Numbered from the stretch's first letter, positions 41,850 through 51,033 are shown. The stretch is DNA of 64,000 bases from Spiractinospora alimapuensis (GCF_018437505.1 NZ_CP072467.1:3224001-3288000); one strand, 5' to 3'. Notes: generated from the sequence alone by a model not told the origin. Translations and numbers: made by a program.

Positions 41850-43105
41850 CAGAACCCCCTCTTGGGCTGGAAGTCGGGCTCGAAGCGGCGCATGTACGTC
41901 GTGTCGTCCCGCCGGCGGATGTCACAGCGCTGGTACTGCTCGTGCAGCACGGCCAGGGCGTCGGGGTCGAGCTCGACGCCGAGCCCCGGTCCCTCGGGAA
42001 CCGGGACCGCTCCGTCGACGAAGCGCAGGGCCCCGGGGGCGATCACGTCCTGACCGTCCTGCCACGGGTTGTGCGTGTCACAGGCGTGGGTCGGTTGCGG
42101 CACCGCGGCGGCGAGGTGGGTCATCGCGGCGAGGCTGATCCCCAGGTGCGTGTTGGAGTGCATCGACAGCTCGATACCGAAGGTCGCGCACGTGGCCGCC
42201 ACCTGAGCTGAGCGCACCAACCCGCCCCAGTAGTGATGGTCAATGAGCAGCACACCGATCGCGCCGGCCGCCACCGCCGGGGGAAGGTGCTCGTGTGTGA
42301 CGACGCACATGTTCGTCGCCAACGGCACGCGTACGGAACGCGCCACCTCGGCCATGCCGGCGATGTCGGGAGCCGGGTCCTCCAGGTACTCGACGATGCC
42401 GTCGAGTTCGCGGCCCACCCGGATGGAGGTCGCCGGTGTCCAGGCGGCGTTGGGGTCCAGGCGCAGCGGATGGTCGGGGAACGCCTCTCGCAGGGCGCGG
42501 ACGGCCTCGATCTCCTGGTCGGGGGGCAGAACCCCGCCCTTGAGCTTGATGGAGGCGAAGCCGTAGTCGGCGACGAACCGGTGGGCCTGGTCCACGATTC
42601 CCGCTGGGTCCAGGGCCGGTCCGAAGGCGTCCTCATCCTCTCCGGGGTGTCGGCTCCATTTGTAGAACAGATAGGCGCTGTAGGGGACCGAGGGCCGCGC
42701 GGCTCCACCGAGCAGATCGACGACGGGCCGGCCGGCGGCCTTGCCCTGGATGTCGAGCAGCGCGACCTCGAAGGGGGAGTAGACGGCGTCCACGGTCTTC
42801 TGGTTGCTGCCCGCTCCGGTCAGCCCGTGCTGGTCGGTGGACACCTGCGCCCCGACACTGGTGATCACGCGGGTGTAGGCGGCGTGGAGCTGGTAGGGGT
42901 CGAGGCCGACGAGAGCCGCGGCGGCGTCGCGCACCTTGTTCAGATGCGTGAGGTCACCGTAGGTCTCGCCCAGACCGGTGAGGCCCTCGTCGGTGTGGAC
43001 CTGGATGACGGTGCGCAGGGCCCAGGGCTCGTGCACGCCCGTCGCGTTGAGCAGTGGGGGGTCACGAAAGGCGACCGGGGTGACCGTGATGTCACGGATC
43101 CGCAC
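41846..43105 (-). CDS. gudD: Glucarate dehydratase (enolase superfamily)
   Basis: 419 residues. The enolase-superfamily catalytic residues are visible: KLKGG (catalytic Lys pair), HPLRLDPNAAWTPATSIRVG (first metal ligand Asp and Asn), EYLEDPAPDIAGMAEVAR (Glu), then DHHYWGG and the catalytic His in ELSMHSNTHLGISLAAMTHL, the glucarate dehydratase signature. It converts D-glucarate (possibly also L-idarate) to 5-dehydro-4-deoxy-D-glucarate. It starts five bases before the end of the KdgD gene region and overlaps the unknown gene downstream, so it is in the operon. Confidence 0.93.
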   Translation of the reverse strand: MRIRDITVTPVAFRDPPLLNATGVHEPWALRTVIQVHTDEGLTGLGETYGDLTHLNKVRDAAAALVGLDPYQLHAAYTRVITSVGAQVSTDQHGLTGAGSNQKTVDAVYSPFEVALLDIQGKAAGRPVVDLLGGAARPSVPYSAYLFYKWSRHPGEDEDAFGPALDPAGIVDQAHRFVADYGFASIKLKGGVLPPDQEIEAVRALREAFPDHPLRLDPNAAWTPATSIRVGRELDGIVEYLEDPAPDIAGMAEVARSVRVPLATNMCVVTHEHLPPAVAAGAIGVLLIDHHYWGGLVRSAQVAATCATFGIELSMHSNTHLGISLAAMTHLAAAVPQPTHACDTHNPWQDGQDVIAPGALRFVDGAVPVPEGPGLGVELDPDALAVLHEQYQRCDIRRRDDTTYMRRFEPDFQPKRGFW

Positions 43106-43109
43106 TGGC

Positions 43110-44021
43110 TTACTCCTGTACGGTTCTCAGTCCGGCGGCGATCAACCGCTCCAGCGCGGCCTCGTGCTCCGGATTCGGGTCGGTCAGGGGAGCGCGCACA
43201 CCGCCGGCGTCCAGCCCGCGCAGGCGTGCTCCGGCCTTCACCAAGGCGACGGCGTAGCCCGGAACGGTGTCGCGCAGTTCGGCCAGCGGGCGGTAGAACT
43301 CGGTGAGGAGGCGACGCACCGTCGCGTCGTCTCCAGCGTGCAGAGCCGTGTGGAATCGCATCGCCACTTCGGGCACAAAGGCGAACGCGGCCGACGAGTA
43401 CAACGGAACGCCCGCCGCTTTGTACGCCGGCATCGACATTTCCGCGGTCGGTAGGCCGTTGAAGAACAGGAATTCCTCGCCGATCACATTCCGTACGGCG
43501 AGCACGATTCTCTGCATCTGTTCGATGTCGCCGAGGCCGTCCTTGAACCCAACAATGCTGGGTTCCCGCGCCAGCCGCACCACAGACTCCGGGGTGAAAC
43601 GCGCGTTGTTTCGCTGATAGATGATGATCGGACACCGACTCGCCGCCGCGACCTGGCGGATGTACTCCAGCAGCCCTTCCTCGGCGCCGTTGACGAGGTA
43701 GGGCGGCATCAGCAGGATGGCGTCCGCCCCGGCTGCCCCGGCCCTGCGAACGCACTCCTGGGCGTGGGGCAGGGGACCGCCGGCGCCGGCGACCACGGGG
43801 ACGCGCCCGTCCACCGAGGCGACCGCGGTGCGAACCACCTGCTCGTACTCGGACAATCCCAGTGCGTGGTACTCGCCCGTGCCGCACGCGGCGAAGACTC
43901 CTCCGGCCCCGGCGTCCACTCCTGCCGTCACGTGCTGACCCAGGACCTCAGGAGCGATTTCGCCTGTGGGAGTGAACGGTGTCAGCGGGAAGAACAGCAG
44001 GCCATCCAACTGCATTGACAT
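43110..44021 (-). CDS. kdgD: 5-dehydro-4-deoxyglucarate dehydratase (DHDPS family)
   Basis: 303 residues; the start is at 44021 or the ATG six bases on at 44015. The (beta/alpha)8 aldolase features are FPLTPFTPTGEIAPEVLGQH, FAACGTGEYHALGLSEYEQV (GTGE), the catalytic Tyr in CPIIIYQRNNA and the Schiff-base Lys in PSIVGFKDGLGD. The phrase FFPLTPF and the GTGEYH motif are typical of this decarboxylating dehydratase, which gives 2,5-dioxopentanoate for the dehydrogenase at 33789. First gene of the uronate operon. Confidence 0.93.
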   Translation of the reverse strand: MSMQLDGLLFFPLTPFTPTGEIAPEVLGQHVTAGVDAGAGGVFAACGTGEYHALGLSEYEQVVRTAVASVDGRVPVVAGAGGPLPHAQECVRRAGAAGADAILLMPPYLVNGAEEGLLEYIRQVAAASRCPIIIYQRNNARFTPESVVRLAREPSIVGFKDGLGDIEQMQRIVLAVRNVIGEEFLFFNGLPTAEMSMPAYKAAGVPLYSSAAFAFVPEVAMRFHTALHAGDDATVRRLLTEFYRPLAELRDTVPGYAVALVKAGARLRGLDAGGVRAPLTDPNPEHEAALERLIAAGLRTVQE

Positions 44022-44034
44022 CTCAATTCATGTA

Positions 44035-44061
44035 TGTGAACAAAAGTCATTCTTGTGAACA
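44035..44061. promoter_or_regulatory. Direct repeat TGTGAACA, candidate IclR site
   Basis: TGTGAACA occurs at 44035-44042 and at 44054-44061, 19 bases apart, in the AT-rich gap between kdgD and the divergent IclR gene. Two in-phase copies on one face of the helix fit a dimeric regulator. It is the likely control point for the uronate operon. Confidence 0.5.
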
Positions 44062-44142
44062 GCGGCTAGAAATGTAAAATGCGGGTCAATCAGTGTCAAG
44101 AGGTTGTTCTCGCGACCTGCGATTACCCGGAGTGGGGATGGC

Positions 44143-44874
44143 ATGGCGGTAAAGTCGGCTGACCGGACGGTGGAAGTCCTTGAGACACTGGCCCGGTCCA
44201 GTGCGCCGCTGTCCCTCGCGGAATTGCACCGAATACTCGGTTATCCGAAGTCGAGCCTGTACATGCTGTTACAGACCCTGGTGGACCGCCGCTGGGTGGA
44301 GACCGATTCACGCGGGTACAAGGTCGGGGTGCGGGCGCTGCTCGCCGGAACGTCCTATCTCGACCGAGATCCCGTGGTCCGGGCGGCGGCCCCCGTGTTG
44401 GACGACCTACGGGCCGAGGTCAACGAGACCGTCCACCTGGCCCGCCTCGACGGGGCGAACATCATCTACCTGGCCAGTCGGGAGTCCCAACACCACCTAC
44501 GCACGGTCTCCCGGGTCGGACGGCGGCTCCCCGCGCACGCGACCGCGCTGGGCCGTTCGATCCTCGCCAACCGCCGCGACGGCGCGGACCTCGTGCCCGC
44601 GAAGCCCGAGGCTCTCAGCTCCCAGGGGCTCACCGACCGGGACGCGATCCTCGCCGAGCTCGACGCCGCGCGCACCGACGGCTACGCCAGCGAGAGCGAA
44701 CAGACGGGGCCGGGCCTGGGCTGTCGCGCCGTGGTGCTCACCTACAACGACCCGGTGACCGACGCCCTGAGCTGCTCCGTCCCGCTGGCCCGCCTGAACG
44801 ACGCCCACGGCGAACAGATCGTCCACGCGCTCCTCGCCGCGTCCCGCCGCATCACCGACCTGCTGACCCGGTAG
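44143..44874 (+). CDS. IclR family transcriptional regulator of the uronate operon
   Basis: 243 residues from an ATG with GGAG upstream. The winged helix is VKSADRTVEVLETLARSSAP, LAELHRILGYPKSSLYMLLQ and TLVDRRWVETD. The effector domain includes VNETVHLARLDGANIIYLAS and HHLRTVSRVGRRLPAHATAL and ends with the CSVPLARLNDAHG segment. It diverges from kdgD and reads into the uronate dehydrogenase gene, so it probably senses a pathway intermediate and controls both sides. Confidence 0.93.
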   Translation: MAVKSADRTVEVLETLARSSAPLSLAELHRILGYPKSSLYMLLQTLVDRRWVETDSRGYKVGVRALLAGTSYLDRDPVVRAAAPVLDDLRAEVNETVHLARLDGANIIYLASRESQHHLRTVSRVGRRLPAHATALGRSILANRRDGADLVPAKPEALSSQGLTDRDAILAELDAARTDGYASESEQTGPGLGCRAVVLTYNDPVTDALSCSVPLARLNDAHGEQIVHALLAASRRITDLLTR

Positions 44875-44960
44875 AACGGGCACCACAGCGGATATCCGAC
44901 CACCCGGACCGTCGACCCCGTCCCGCCCCCGCGCGGCCGTCGTACCAAGGAGAGCCCAAC

Positions 44961-45785
44961 GTGACCGAACGAATCCTCATCACCGGCGCCGCCGGCGGCC
45001 TCGGCTCGCTGCTGCGTCCCCGCATGGCCCGTGAGGGGCGGGTGCTGCGACTGCTCGACGTCGCCGAGCCCGCGGCGCCCACTGACACCGAGGAGGTCGT
45101 GGTCGCCAGTGTGACCGACGTCGACGCGGTGCGCGAGGCGATGCGCGACGTGACGGCGGTCGTGCACCTCGGTGGGCACAGCGTGGAGGGGCCGTGGGAG
45201 GACATCCTGCACGTGAACATCCACGGGACCTACGTGGTGCTGGAGGAGGCGCGCCGGGCCGGTGTCGGTCGGGTCGTGCTGGCGAGCTCGAATCACGCCG
45301 TCGGCTTCACCCCGCGCCAGTCGGAGGTCCCGGACTACGTGTTCCCCCGCCCTGACAGCTTCTACGGAGTGAGCAAGGCGACGATGGAGGCGCTGGGCAG
45401 CACGTACCACGACAACTTCGGCATGGACGTCGTGGCGATCCGGATCGGGTCGTGTTTCGAGGAGCCCAAGGACGTACGCATGCTGGACCACTGGCTGTCG
45501 CCCGACGACGGGGCTCGCCTGTTCGAGACGTGCCTGTCCACCCCCAGCCCTGGGTTTCGTGTGGTCTGGGGCGTCTCGGACAACACCCGGCGCTGGCTGT
45601 CGCTGGACGAGGCCCGCGCCCTGGGATTCGAGCCGAAGGACGATTCGGAGGTGTTCGCCGAGAGGAAGATCGCCGCCGAGGGCGAGCCCGACCCCACGCG
45701 CCCTCCGCATGACATGCTCGGCGGTTACTGGCGTCTGCGGCCGGCCGACCCGGAGGAGCGGACGCCTCGCTTCGACCGGGGGTAG
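44961..45785 (+). CDS. udh: Uronate dehydrogenase (NAD-dependent epimerase/SDR fold)
   Basis: 274 residues. The Rossmann glycine motif is ILITGAAGGLGSLLRPRMAR, the Ser-Tyr-Lys triad is RVVLASSNHAVGFTPRQSEV with DSFYGVSKATMEALG, and ADP-binding and C-terminal features match uronate dehydrogenases (IRIGSCFEEPKDVRMLDHWL). It oxidises D-galacturonate or D-glucuronate with NAD to the aldarolactone, the first step of the pathway that continues through gudD, kdgD and the semialdehyde dehydrogenase. AAGGAGAG precedes the ATG by seven bases. Confidence 0.9.
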   Translation: MTERILITGAAGGLGSLLRPRMAREGRVLRLLDVAEPAAPTDTEEVVVASVTDVDAVREAMRDVTAVVHLGGHSVEGPWEDILHVNIHGTYVVLEEARRAGVGRVVLASSNHAVGFTPRQSEVPDYVFPRPDSFYGVSKATMEALGSTYHDNFGMDVVAIRIGSCFEEPKDVRMLDHWLSPDDGARLFETCLSTPSPGFRVVWGVSDNTRRWLSLDEARALGFEPKDDSEVFAERKIAAEGEPDPTRPPHDMLGGYWRLRPADPEERTPRFDRG

Positions 45786-45809
45786 TCCCCGTCTCCTGAC
45801 CGTGCGGGC

Positions 45810-46679
45810 TCAGCGGCCCAGGGCGTCCCTGAGCCCGGGGAAGACCCGCAGGGCGTTACCGGCGAGCACGTTCGCGAGCGTGTGGTCGGTCAGGCCCAGC
45901 TCGGCCAGCGCGTCGACGTTCCGACGCTGGCCGGGCATCCCGGGCCAGTCGCTGGCGAAGATCCATCGTGCGGCCAGCCGTTCCAGGTCGTGGCGGGCGT
46001 AGTACTCCGGGAGCTTCCTCGGCGGGAGGCCGGCGAGGTCGAGCCACACGTTCTCCCGGCTCAGGGCGAGGAACGCCGCGACGTCGTACCACCAGCCGCG
46101 CCCGCCGTGGGCGAGCACGAAGGTGAGGTCGGGAAAGTCCTCGGTGAGGTCGATGAGGGCTTCGGGGTTGCCGTATCGACTGCGCGAGCCGGGAAAGGTG
46201 CTGATTCCGGAGTGCACGATGACGGGGACACCCCGCTCCTGACAGAGCTGGTACCCGGGGTACAGATCGCGGTCGGACAGATCGAACGCGCCGTGCACCG
46301 GGTGGAGCTTCAGCGCGATCGCGCCCAGGTCGAGTTGCCGCTCGATCTCCTCGCCCACCGGATGGTGCAGGTGCGGGTTGACCGTCGCCACGAGGTGGAA
46401 CCGGGCGGGGTCGTGGTCGCGGAGCGGCAGGAGGTCGTCGACGGGTTGGAGGCCGGTCGCGCGCGGACTCTGCTCACTGAACAGCAGCACCATGTCCACC
46501 CCCTCCCGGTCCAGGAGCTCCGCCATACGTTCGGGAACGACGTCCCCGGCGGCGTCGTACACCGAACGCCACGGGTGGTCCCGGGAGAACTCGTCCGCCC
46601 AGTCCAGCCACGGTTGACGCACCGTGGTCAGGCGGGGCGCGTGCACGTGGGCGTCGATGACGGTGTGTCCGTGCAACAC
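45810..46679 (-). CDS. Amidohydrolase_2 family protein (candidate aldarolactonase)
   Basis: 289 residues, starting at GTG 46679 with GAGGAG six bases upstream. The metal-binding barrel begins GHTVIDAHVHAPR (HxH), then ATVNPHLHHPVGEEIERQLD, AIALKLHPVHGAF (Lys), VPVIVHSGISTFPGSRSRYG, TFVLAHGGRGWWYDVAAFLA and the late Asp in RWIFASDWPGMPG. The family includes decarboxylases and lactonases such as 2-pyrone-4,6-dicarboxylate lactonase. It is convergent with udh, whose lactone product needs hydrolysis before gudD. A lactonase role is inference; a decarboxylase for aromatic acids fits the box genes on its other side equally well. Confidence 0.75.
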   Translation of the reverse strand: MLHGHTVIDAHVHAPRLTTVRQPWLDWADEFSRDHPWRSVYDAAGDVVPERMAELLDREGVDMVLLFSEQSPRATGLQPVDDLLPLRDHDPARFHLVATVNPHLHHPVGEEIERQLDLGAIALKLHPVHGAFDLSDRDLYPGYQLCQERGVPVIVHSGISTFPGSRSRYGNPEALIDLTEDFPDLTFVLAHGGRGWWYDVAAFLALSRENVWLDLAGLPPRKLPEYYARHDLERLAARWIFASDWPGMPGQRRNVDALAELGLTDHTLANVLAGNALRVFPGLRDALGR

Positions 46680-46749
46680 ATCTGCTCCTCGATCGTGGGC
46701 TGAACGTGCTCGCGCGGCGGAAACGCCGAGGACGTGGCTGGTGCGTGGG

Positions 46750-47619
46750 TCAACCGGCCGCGAGCGCCTCCCATACGCGTCGCGTGGCCGCGGCCCACCG
46801 CCGATGGCGGGTGTCGAAGAGGGCGGCGGCCTCCTCCCCGCGCCATCCCGTGGGCAGTAGATCGGCCGGCAACCGCGGGTCCAGGAACGGGAAGCGTCGC
46901 CACGCGTCGACCAGGCGGATCTGGCGCGCGAAAACGTCCTCGTCGCACCGCGGGTCAACGTCACGGAAGGCGCTGATGAACTCCTCATACTCCTTCGCGA
47001 CCCCGGTCAGGTCCCAGGCTCGGGAGACCAGGTCGAGCTCCTCGCCGATCGCGCCGTAGGTGGCCACGAAGGACGTGGCCTCGGCGTCCAGACCGAGCTC
47101 CCGCAGCACCGCGTGCACCTCGGCCTCTCGGTCGGCGTTGGGCGTGACCCACACGCCCGGCGCGGGTGACCCCAGCCCCGCCCAGGTCAGGCGCTTGCGC
47201 AGGCGGTGACGCGCCTCGCGCTGCGGCTCGGGGACGGAGACGAGCAACACCAACCAGCGCCGATCCCAGGCATGTTCGCGGTGGCCGAAGGTGTAGATCC
47301 GTCGCGCGCCCTCGGTCAACAGGCGTCGACCGGGCTCGGTGACCTGCCACCGGACGCGCCGGCCCGATCGTTCGGAGACCAGCCAGCCCGCTCCGCCGGC
47401 ACGCGCCAACGCCTGGCGCGCCGACTTCTCCTCGACCCCCACTCGACCGAGAGCCTGGACCAGGGCCGTGGTCCACGCCGGTTCGCCCGTGGGAACCACC
47501 AGCTCGCCCAGGATGGTCAGCAGAAGGGCCCGCGCGCTGGGGTCACCGATCCGTCGGGGCTGACGGTCGGCGATCGGCCGCCGGGAGGGCGGGTGCTGCC
47601 CCCGTGCCGCTGTCGTCAC
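46750..47619 (-). CDS. paaX: PaaX family transcriptional repressor, divergent from box genes
   Basis: 289 residues from GTG 47619 with GGAGG six bases upstream. The PaaX layout is visible: an N-terminal winged helix (ALLLTILGELVVPTGEPAWT, VEEKSARQALARAGGAGWLV) and WDRRWLVLLVSVPEPQREAR, then the LRKRLTWAGLGSPAPGVWVT segment diagnostic of the family. PaaX proteins sense aryl-CoA thioesters. Since boxC diverges from it, benzoyl-CoA is the probable effector, through the inverted repeat at 47754-47791. Confidence 0.9.
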   Translation of the reverse strand: MTTAARGQHPPSRRPIADRQPRRIGDPSARALLLTILGELVVPTGEPAWTTALVQALGRVGVEEKSARQALARAGGAGWLVSERSGRRVRWQVTEPGRRLLTEGARRIYTFGHREHAWDRRWLVLLVSVPEPQREARHRLRKRLTWAGLGSPAPGVWVTPNADREAEVHAVLRELGLDAEATSFVATYGAIGEELDLVSRAWDLTGVAKEYEEFISAFRDVDPRCDEDVFARQIRLVDAWRRFPFLDPRLPADLLPTGWRGEEAAALFDTRHRRWAAATRRVWEALAAG

Positions 47620-47753
47620 TGCGCACCTCCTCCGCGCCGGCCCGGGTCCGCCGCGTCGGCGGCCGCCCATTAGGTCAACTCCCGTTGTACCCCACTCCCT
47701 CTCACCCCGGTCCGTCCCGGGCTCCGTGCCGCCCTCGGCCCAACCGGCAGTCA

Positions 47754-47791
47754 TTCTACAAAACATTGACGGGAAGCATAAATCTGTAGAA
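47754..47791. promoter_or_regulatory. Inverted repeat TTCTACA-N24-TGTAGAA, candidate PaaX operator
   Basis: The two perfect seven-base arms lie at 47754-47760 and 47785-47791 in the least GC-rich part of the gap between paaX and boxC. Both genes could be repressed from here. Confidence 0.6.
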
Positions 47792-47869
47792 ACTGAGAGA
47801 ACGGACGGACGCGCCAGGTGACGCCATCGTCAGCGGCGGTCCCGCCAGACGGACGAGGGAGGCGCACCC

Positions 47870-49609
47870 ATGCCCGCCACCACGGTGACCCCGGACCCCT
47901 CCGACGAAGTCGTCTCGGCCGCGACGGCCGATGACGCCAGCCCCGCGGCCACTCCCGCCGTGTCCTTCGACACCGCGCCCGAGCACTATCGACACTGGCG
48001 CGTCCACACCGAGGGGGAGATCGCCTGGCTGGTGTTGGACGTCGACGAACAGGGCGGCTTGGTCCCCGGATACGAGCTGAAGATGAACTCCTACGACCTC
48101 GGAGTCGACATCGAGCTCAACGACGCGGTGCAGCGGCTGCGATTCGAGCACCCAGAAGTCCGGGCCGTCATCGTGACCAGCGGAAAGGACCGCGTTTTCA
48201 GTGCCGGGGCGAACATCGGGATGCTCGGCCAGGCCTCGCACCAGTGGAAGGTGAACTTCTGCAAGTTCACCAACGAGACCCGCAACGCCATGGAGGACGC
48301 CGCCACACACTCCGGCCAGACCTACGTCGCGGCCGTCAACGGTAGCTGCGCCGGTGGTGGCTACGAGATCGCGCTCGCCTGCTCCGAGATCGTGCTGGTG
48401 GACGACAACTCCTCCACCGTCGCGCTGCCCGAGGCACCGCTCCTCGGAGTACTCCCCGGCACCGGAGGGCTCACCCGGGTGGTGGACAAACGCCGGGTAC
48501 GCAAGGATCGAGCCGACGTCTTCGCCACCCGAAGCGACGGCGTCAAGGGGAAGACGGCGGTCGACTGGAAGCTGGTCGACGAGACCGCGCCCCCTCGGGA
48601 CTTCGAGGCGCGGGTCGTCGAACGCGCGCGCGACGCGGCCCGACGTAACGGGCACCGCGCGGTCGCCGGGGTCCGGCTCTCCGCTCTGTCCCGTCGCGCA
48701 TCGGAGCACGGCCTGGCCTACGACCACGTCAGTGCCGGGTTCGACCGCGCCGCCGGAACCGTCGAGATCACCGTGCGCGCGCCGGAGCACGGACCCCCAG
48801 ACGACCTCGCGGGGCTGCACGGGTTGGGCGACCGCGCATGGCCGCTCGCGGTGACCCGGGAACTCGACGACCTCGTGCTGCGGCTCCGGACGAACGAGCC
48901 CACGCTGGGCACTTGGCTGCTCCGCACCGAGGGCGCCCCGGAGCGGCTCCTGGACTGGGAGCGGTTCCTCCAGCGGAACGCCTCGGACTGGTTCGTCCAC
49001 GAGATCGTCCACTACTACAAGCGGACCCTGAAGCGGTTGGACGTCACCAGCCGCAGCCTGATCAGCCTGATCGAACCGTCGAGCTGCGCGGTCGGCATGT
49101 TGTTCGAGCTGTCCCTGGCGAGTGACCGGCAGTACATCCTGGACGGCCCCCCGATCGACGACGAGGACAGCGTCGACCGGGCCTCCGTGTACCTCACCGA
49201 GGCGAACTTCGGCCTGTTCCCCATGGGTAACGGACTGACGCGGCTGGAGTCCCGCTTCTACGGCGAGGACGATCACCTGGTCTGGCTGCGGAGGGAGACG
49301 GGGCGTCGTCTGGAGGCGGCCGAAGCCGAGGAACTGGGACTGGTCACCGACGCGCCCGACGACATCGACTGGGAGGACGAGATCCGCCTCGCCGTGGAGA
49401 CCCGCGCCTCGATCAGCCCGGACGCGCTCACCGGGATGGAGGCCAACCACCGCTTCGTGGGCCCGGAGACGACGGAGACCAAGATCTTCGGCCGGTTGGC
49501 GGCCTGGCAGAACTGGGTCTTCCTCCGGCCCAACGCCTCCGGCCCCGAGGGGGCGCTGCGTAGGTACGGCACCGGTCAGAGACCCATCTTCGACAGGGAG
49601 CGGGTGTAA
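47870..49609 (+). CDS. boxC: 2,3-epoxybenzoyl-CoA dihydrolase (BoxC)
   Basis: 579 residues. Two crotonase-like halves are visible. The first has EIAWLVLDVDEQGGLVPGYE, FSAGANIGMLGQASHQWKVN and NGSCAGGGYEIALACSEIVL, the oxyanion and CoA segments. The second has RSLISLIEPSSCAVGMLFEL and TEANFGLFPMGNGLTRLESR. This doubled layout and length are those of BoxC, which opens the epoxide ring of 2,3-epoxybenzoyl-CoA to 3,4-dehydroadipyl-CoA semialdehyde and formate. BoxB follows five bases later. Confidence 0.95.
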   Translation: MPATTVTPDPSDEVVSAATADDASPAATPAVSFDTAPEHYRHWRVHTEGEIAWLVLDVDEQGGLVPGYELKMNSYDLGVDIELNDAVQRLRFEHPEVRAVIVTSGKDRVFSAGANIGMLGQASHQWKVNFCKFTNETRNAMEDAATHSGQTYVAAVNGSCAGGGYEIALACSEIVLVDDNSSTVALPEAPLLGVLPGTGGLTRVVDKRRVRKDRADVFATRSDGVKGKTAVDWKLVDETAPPRDFEARVVERARDAARRNGHRAVAGVRLSALSRRASEHGLAYDHVSAGFDRAAGTVEITVRAPEHGPPDDLAGLHGLGDRAWPLAVTRELDDLVLRLRTNEPTLGTWLLRTEGAPERLLDWERFLQRNASDWFVHEIVHYYKRTLKRLDVTSRSLISLIEPSSCAVGMLFELSLASDRQYILDGPPIDDEDSVDRASVYLTEANFGLFPMGNGLTRLESRFYGEDDHLVWLRRETGRRLEAAEAEELGLVTDAPDDIDWEDEIRLAVETRASISPDALTGMEANHRFVGPETTETKIFGRLAAWQNWVFLRPNASGPEGALRRYGTGQRPIFDRERV

Positions 49610-49614
49610 CCACC

Positions 49615-51033
49615 ATGGCCGACACCATCGACTACGAGTCCAAGATCCCCAACAACGTCGACCTCGCCGGTGACCGTCGCCTCCAGCGTGCGTTGGAAGG
49701 GTGGCAGCCGCGCTTCCTGAACTGGTGGTCGGAGATGGGTCCCGCGCTGGAGAACCAGGGCGTCTACCTCCGGACCGCGGTCTCCGTGGGGCGGGAGGGG
49801 TGGGCGCACTTCGACCACGTCCGGCTGGAGGACTACCGGTGGGGCATCTTCCTCGCCGAGCGGGACACCGACCGGCGCATCGCCTTCGGCGAGCACATGG
49901 GCGAACCGGTATGGCAGCAGGTGCCCGGGGAGTACCGGGCGGACCTGCAGCGGCTGATCGTCATCCAGGGCGACACCGAGCCGGCCTCGGTCGAACAGCA
50001 GAAACTCCTCGGTCTGACCGCGCCCAGCCTGTACGACCTGCGCAACCTGTTCCAAGTCAACGTCGAGGAGGGGCGCCACCTGTGGGCGATGGTCTACCTC
50101 CTGCACGCCTACTTCGGCAGGGAGGGACGGGACGAGGCCGCCGCCCTCCTCGACCGGAACTCCGGAAGTCCGGACTCCCCCCGCATCCTCGGCGCGTTCA
50201 ACGAGGAGACCGCAGACTGGTTGGCGTTCTACATGTTCACGTACTTCACCGACCGCGACGGCAAGTACCAGCTCGGAACGCTCAAGGAAAGCGCCTTCGA
50301 CCCACTGTCGCGCACCTGTGAGTTCATGCTCAAGGAGGAGGCGCACCACATGTTCGTCGGCACGACCGGTGTCGACCGGGTCGTCCAACGCAGCACCGAA
50401 CTCATCCGCGAGCACGACACCTACGACATCGCGGCACACGGCGGGATCCCGTTGGACGTGATCCAGAAGTACATCAACTTCCACTACACGGTGTCTCTGG
50501 ACCTCTTCGGCAGCGAGCGGTCCACCAACGCCGCCAATTACTACACGGCCGGCCTCAAGGGGCGGTGGCGGGAGGAGAAACGCGACGACGACCATCGCCT
50601 CACCGACGACGGTGTCGCCCTGCCCGTCGCCAACGCGGACGGGACCTGGAGCGAGGAGGAAGTCCCCCGGATTCTCGCGCTCAACTTCGACCTGCGGGAG
50701 CAGTACGTCGCCGACTGCCAGACCGGGGTGAACCGCTGGAACAGGATCCTCGCCGACGCCGGGATCGACCGTCGGCTCTCCCTGCCCCACCCCGGCTTCA
50801 ACCGGAGGGTCGGCGTGTTCGCCGGTTGGCACATCACCCCCACCGGCACGGTCGTCGACCCTGCGGCGTGGGAACGCAAACGCGACGACTGGCTCCCCAC
50901 GTCCGCCGACCTCGCCTTCGTCCAGTCCCTGATGCGTCCCGTGTACGAACGCGGCAAGATCGCCGGCTGGGTGGCACCGCCCCGACACGGGATCAACACC
51001 AAGCCCTTCGACTACGAGTACGTGTACTTCTGA
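49615..51033 (+). CDS. boxB: Benzoyl-CoA 2,3-epoxidase subunit B (BoxB)
   Basis: 472 residues. Di-iron ligands can be seen in NVEEGRHLWAMVYLLHAYFG (E and H about residues 150-153) and CEFMLKEEAHHMFVGTTGVD (about 240-243). MADTIDYESKIPNNVDLAGD at the start and NTKPFDYEYVYF at the end match BoxB. With the reductase BoxA it epoxidises benzoyl-CoA using O2. BoxA and a benzoate-CoA ligase are not encoded in this window, so they must lie elsewhere or be replaced by other ferredoxin reductases. Confidence 0.96.
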   Translation: MADTIDYESKIPNNVDLAGDRRLQRALEGWQPRFLNWWSEMGPALENQGVYLRTAVSVGREGWAHFDHVRLEDYRWGIFLAERDTDRRIAFGEHMGEPVWQQVPGEYRADLQRLIVIQGDTEPASVEQQKLLGLTAPSLYDLRNLFQVNVEEGRHLWAMVYLLHAYFGREGRDEAAALLDRNSGSPDSPRILGAFNEETADWLAFYMFTYFTDRDGKYQLGTLKESAFDPLSRTCEFMLKEEAHHMFVGTTGVDRVVQRSTELIREHDTYDIAAHGGIPLDVIQKYINFHYTVSLDLFGSERSTNAANYYTAGLKGRWREEKRDDDHRLTDDGVALPVANADGTWSEEEVPRILALNFDLREQYVADCQTGVNRWNRILADAGIDRRLSLPHPGFNRRVGVFAGWHITPTGTVVDPAAWERKRDDWLPTSADLAFVQSLMRPVYERGKIAGWVAPPRHGINTKPFDYEYVYF

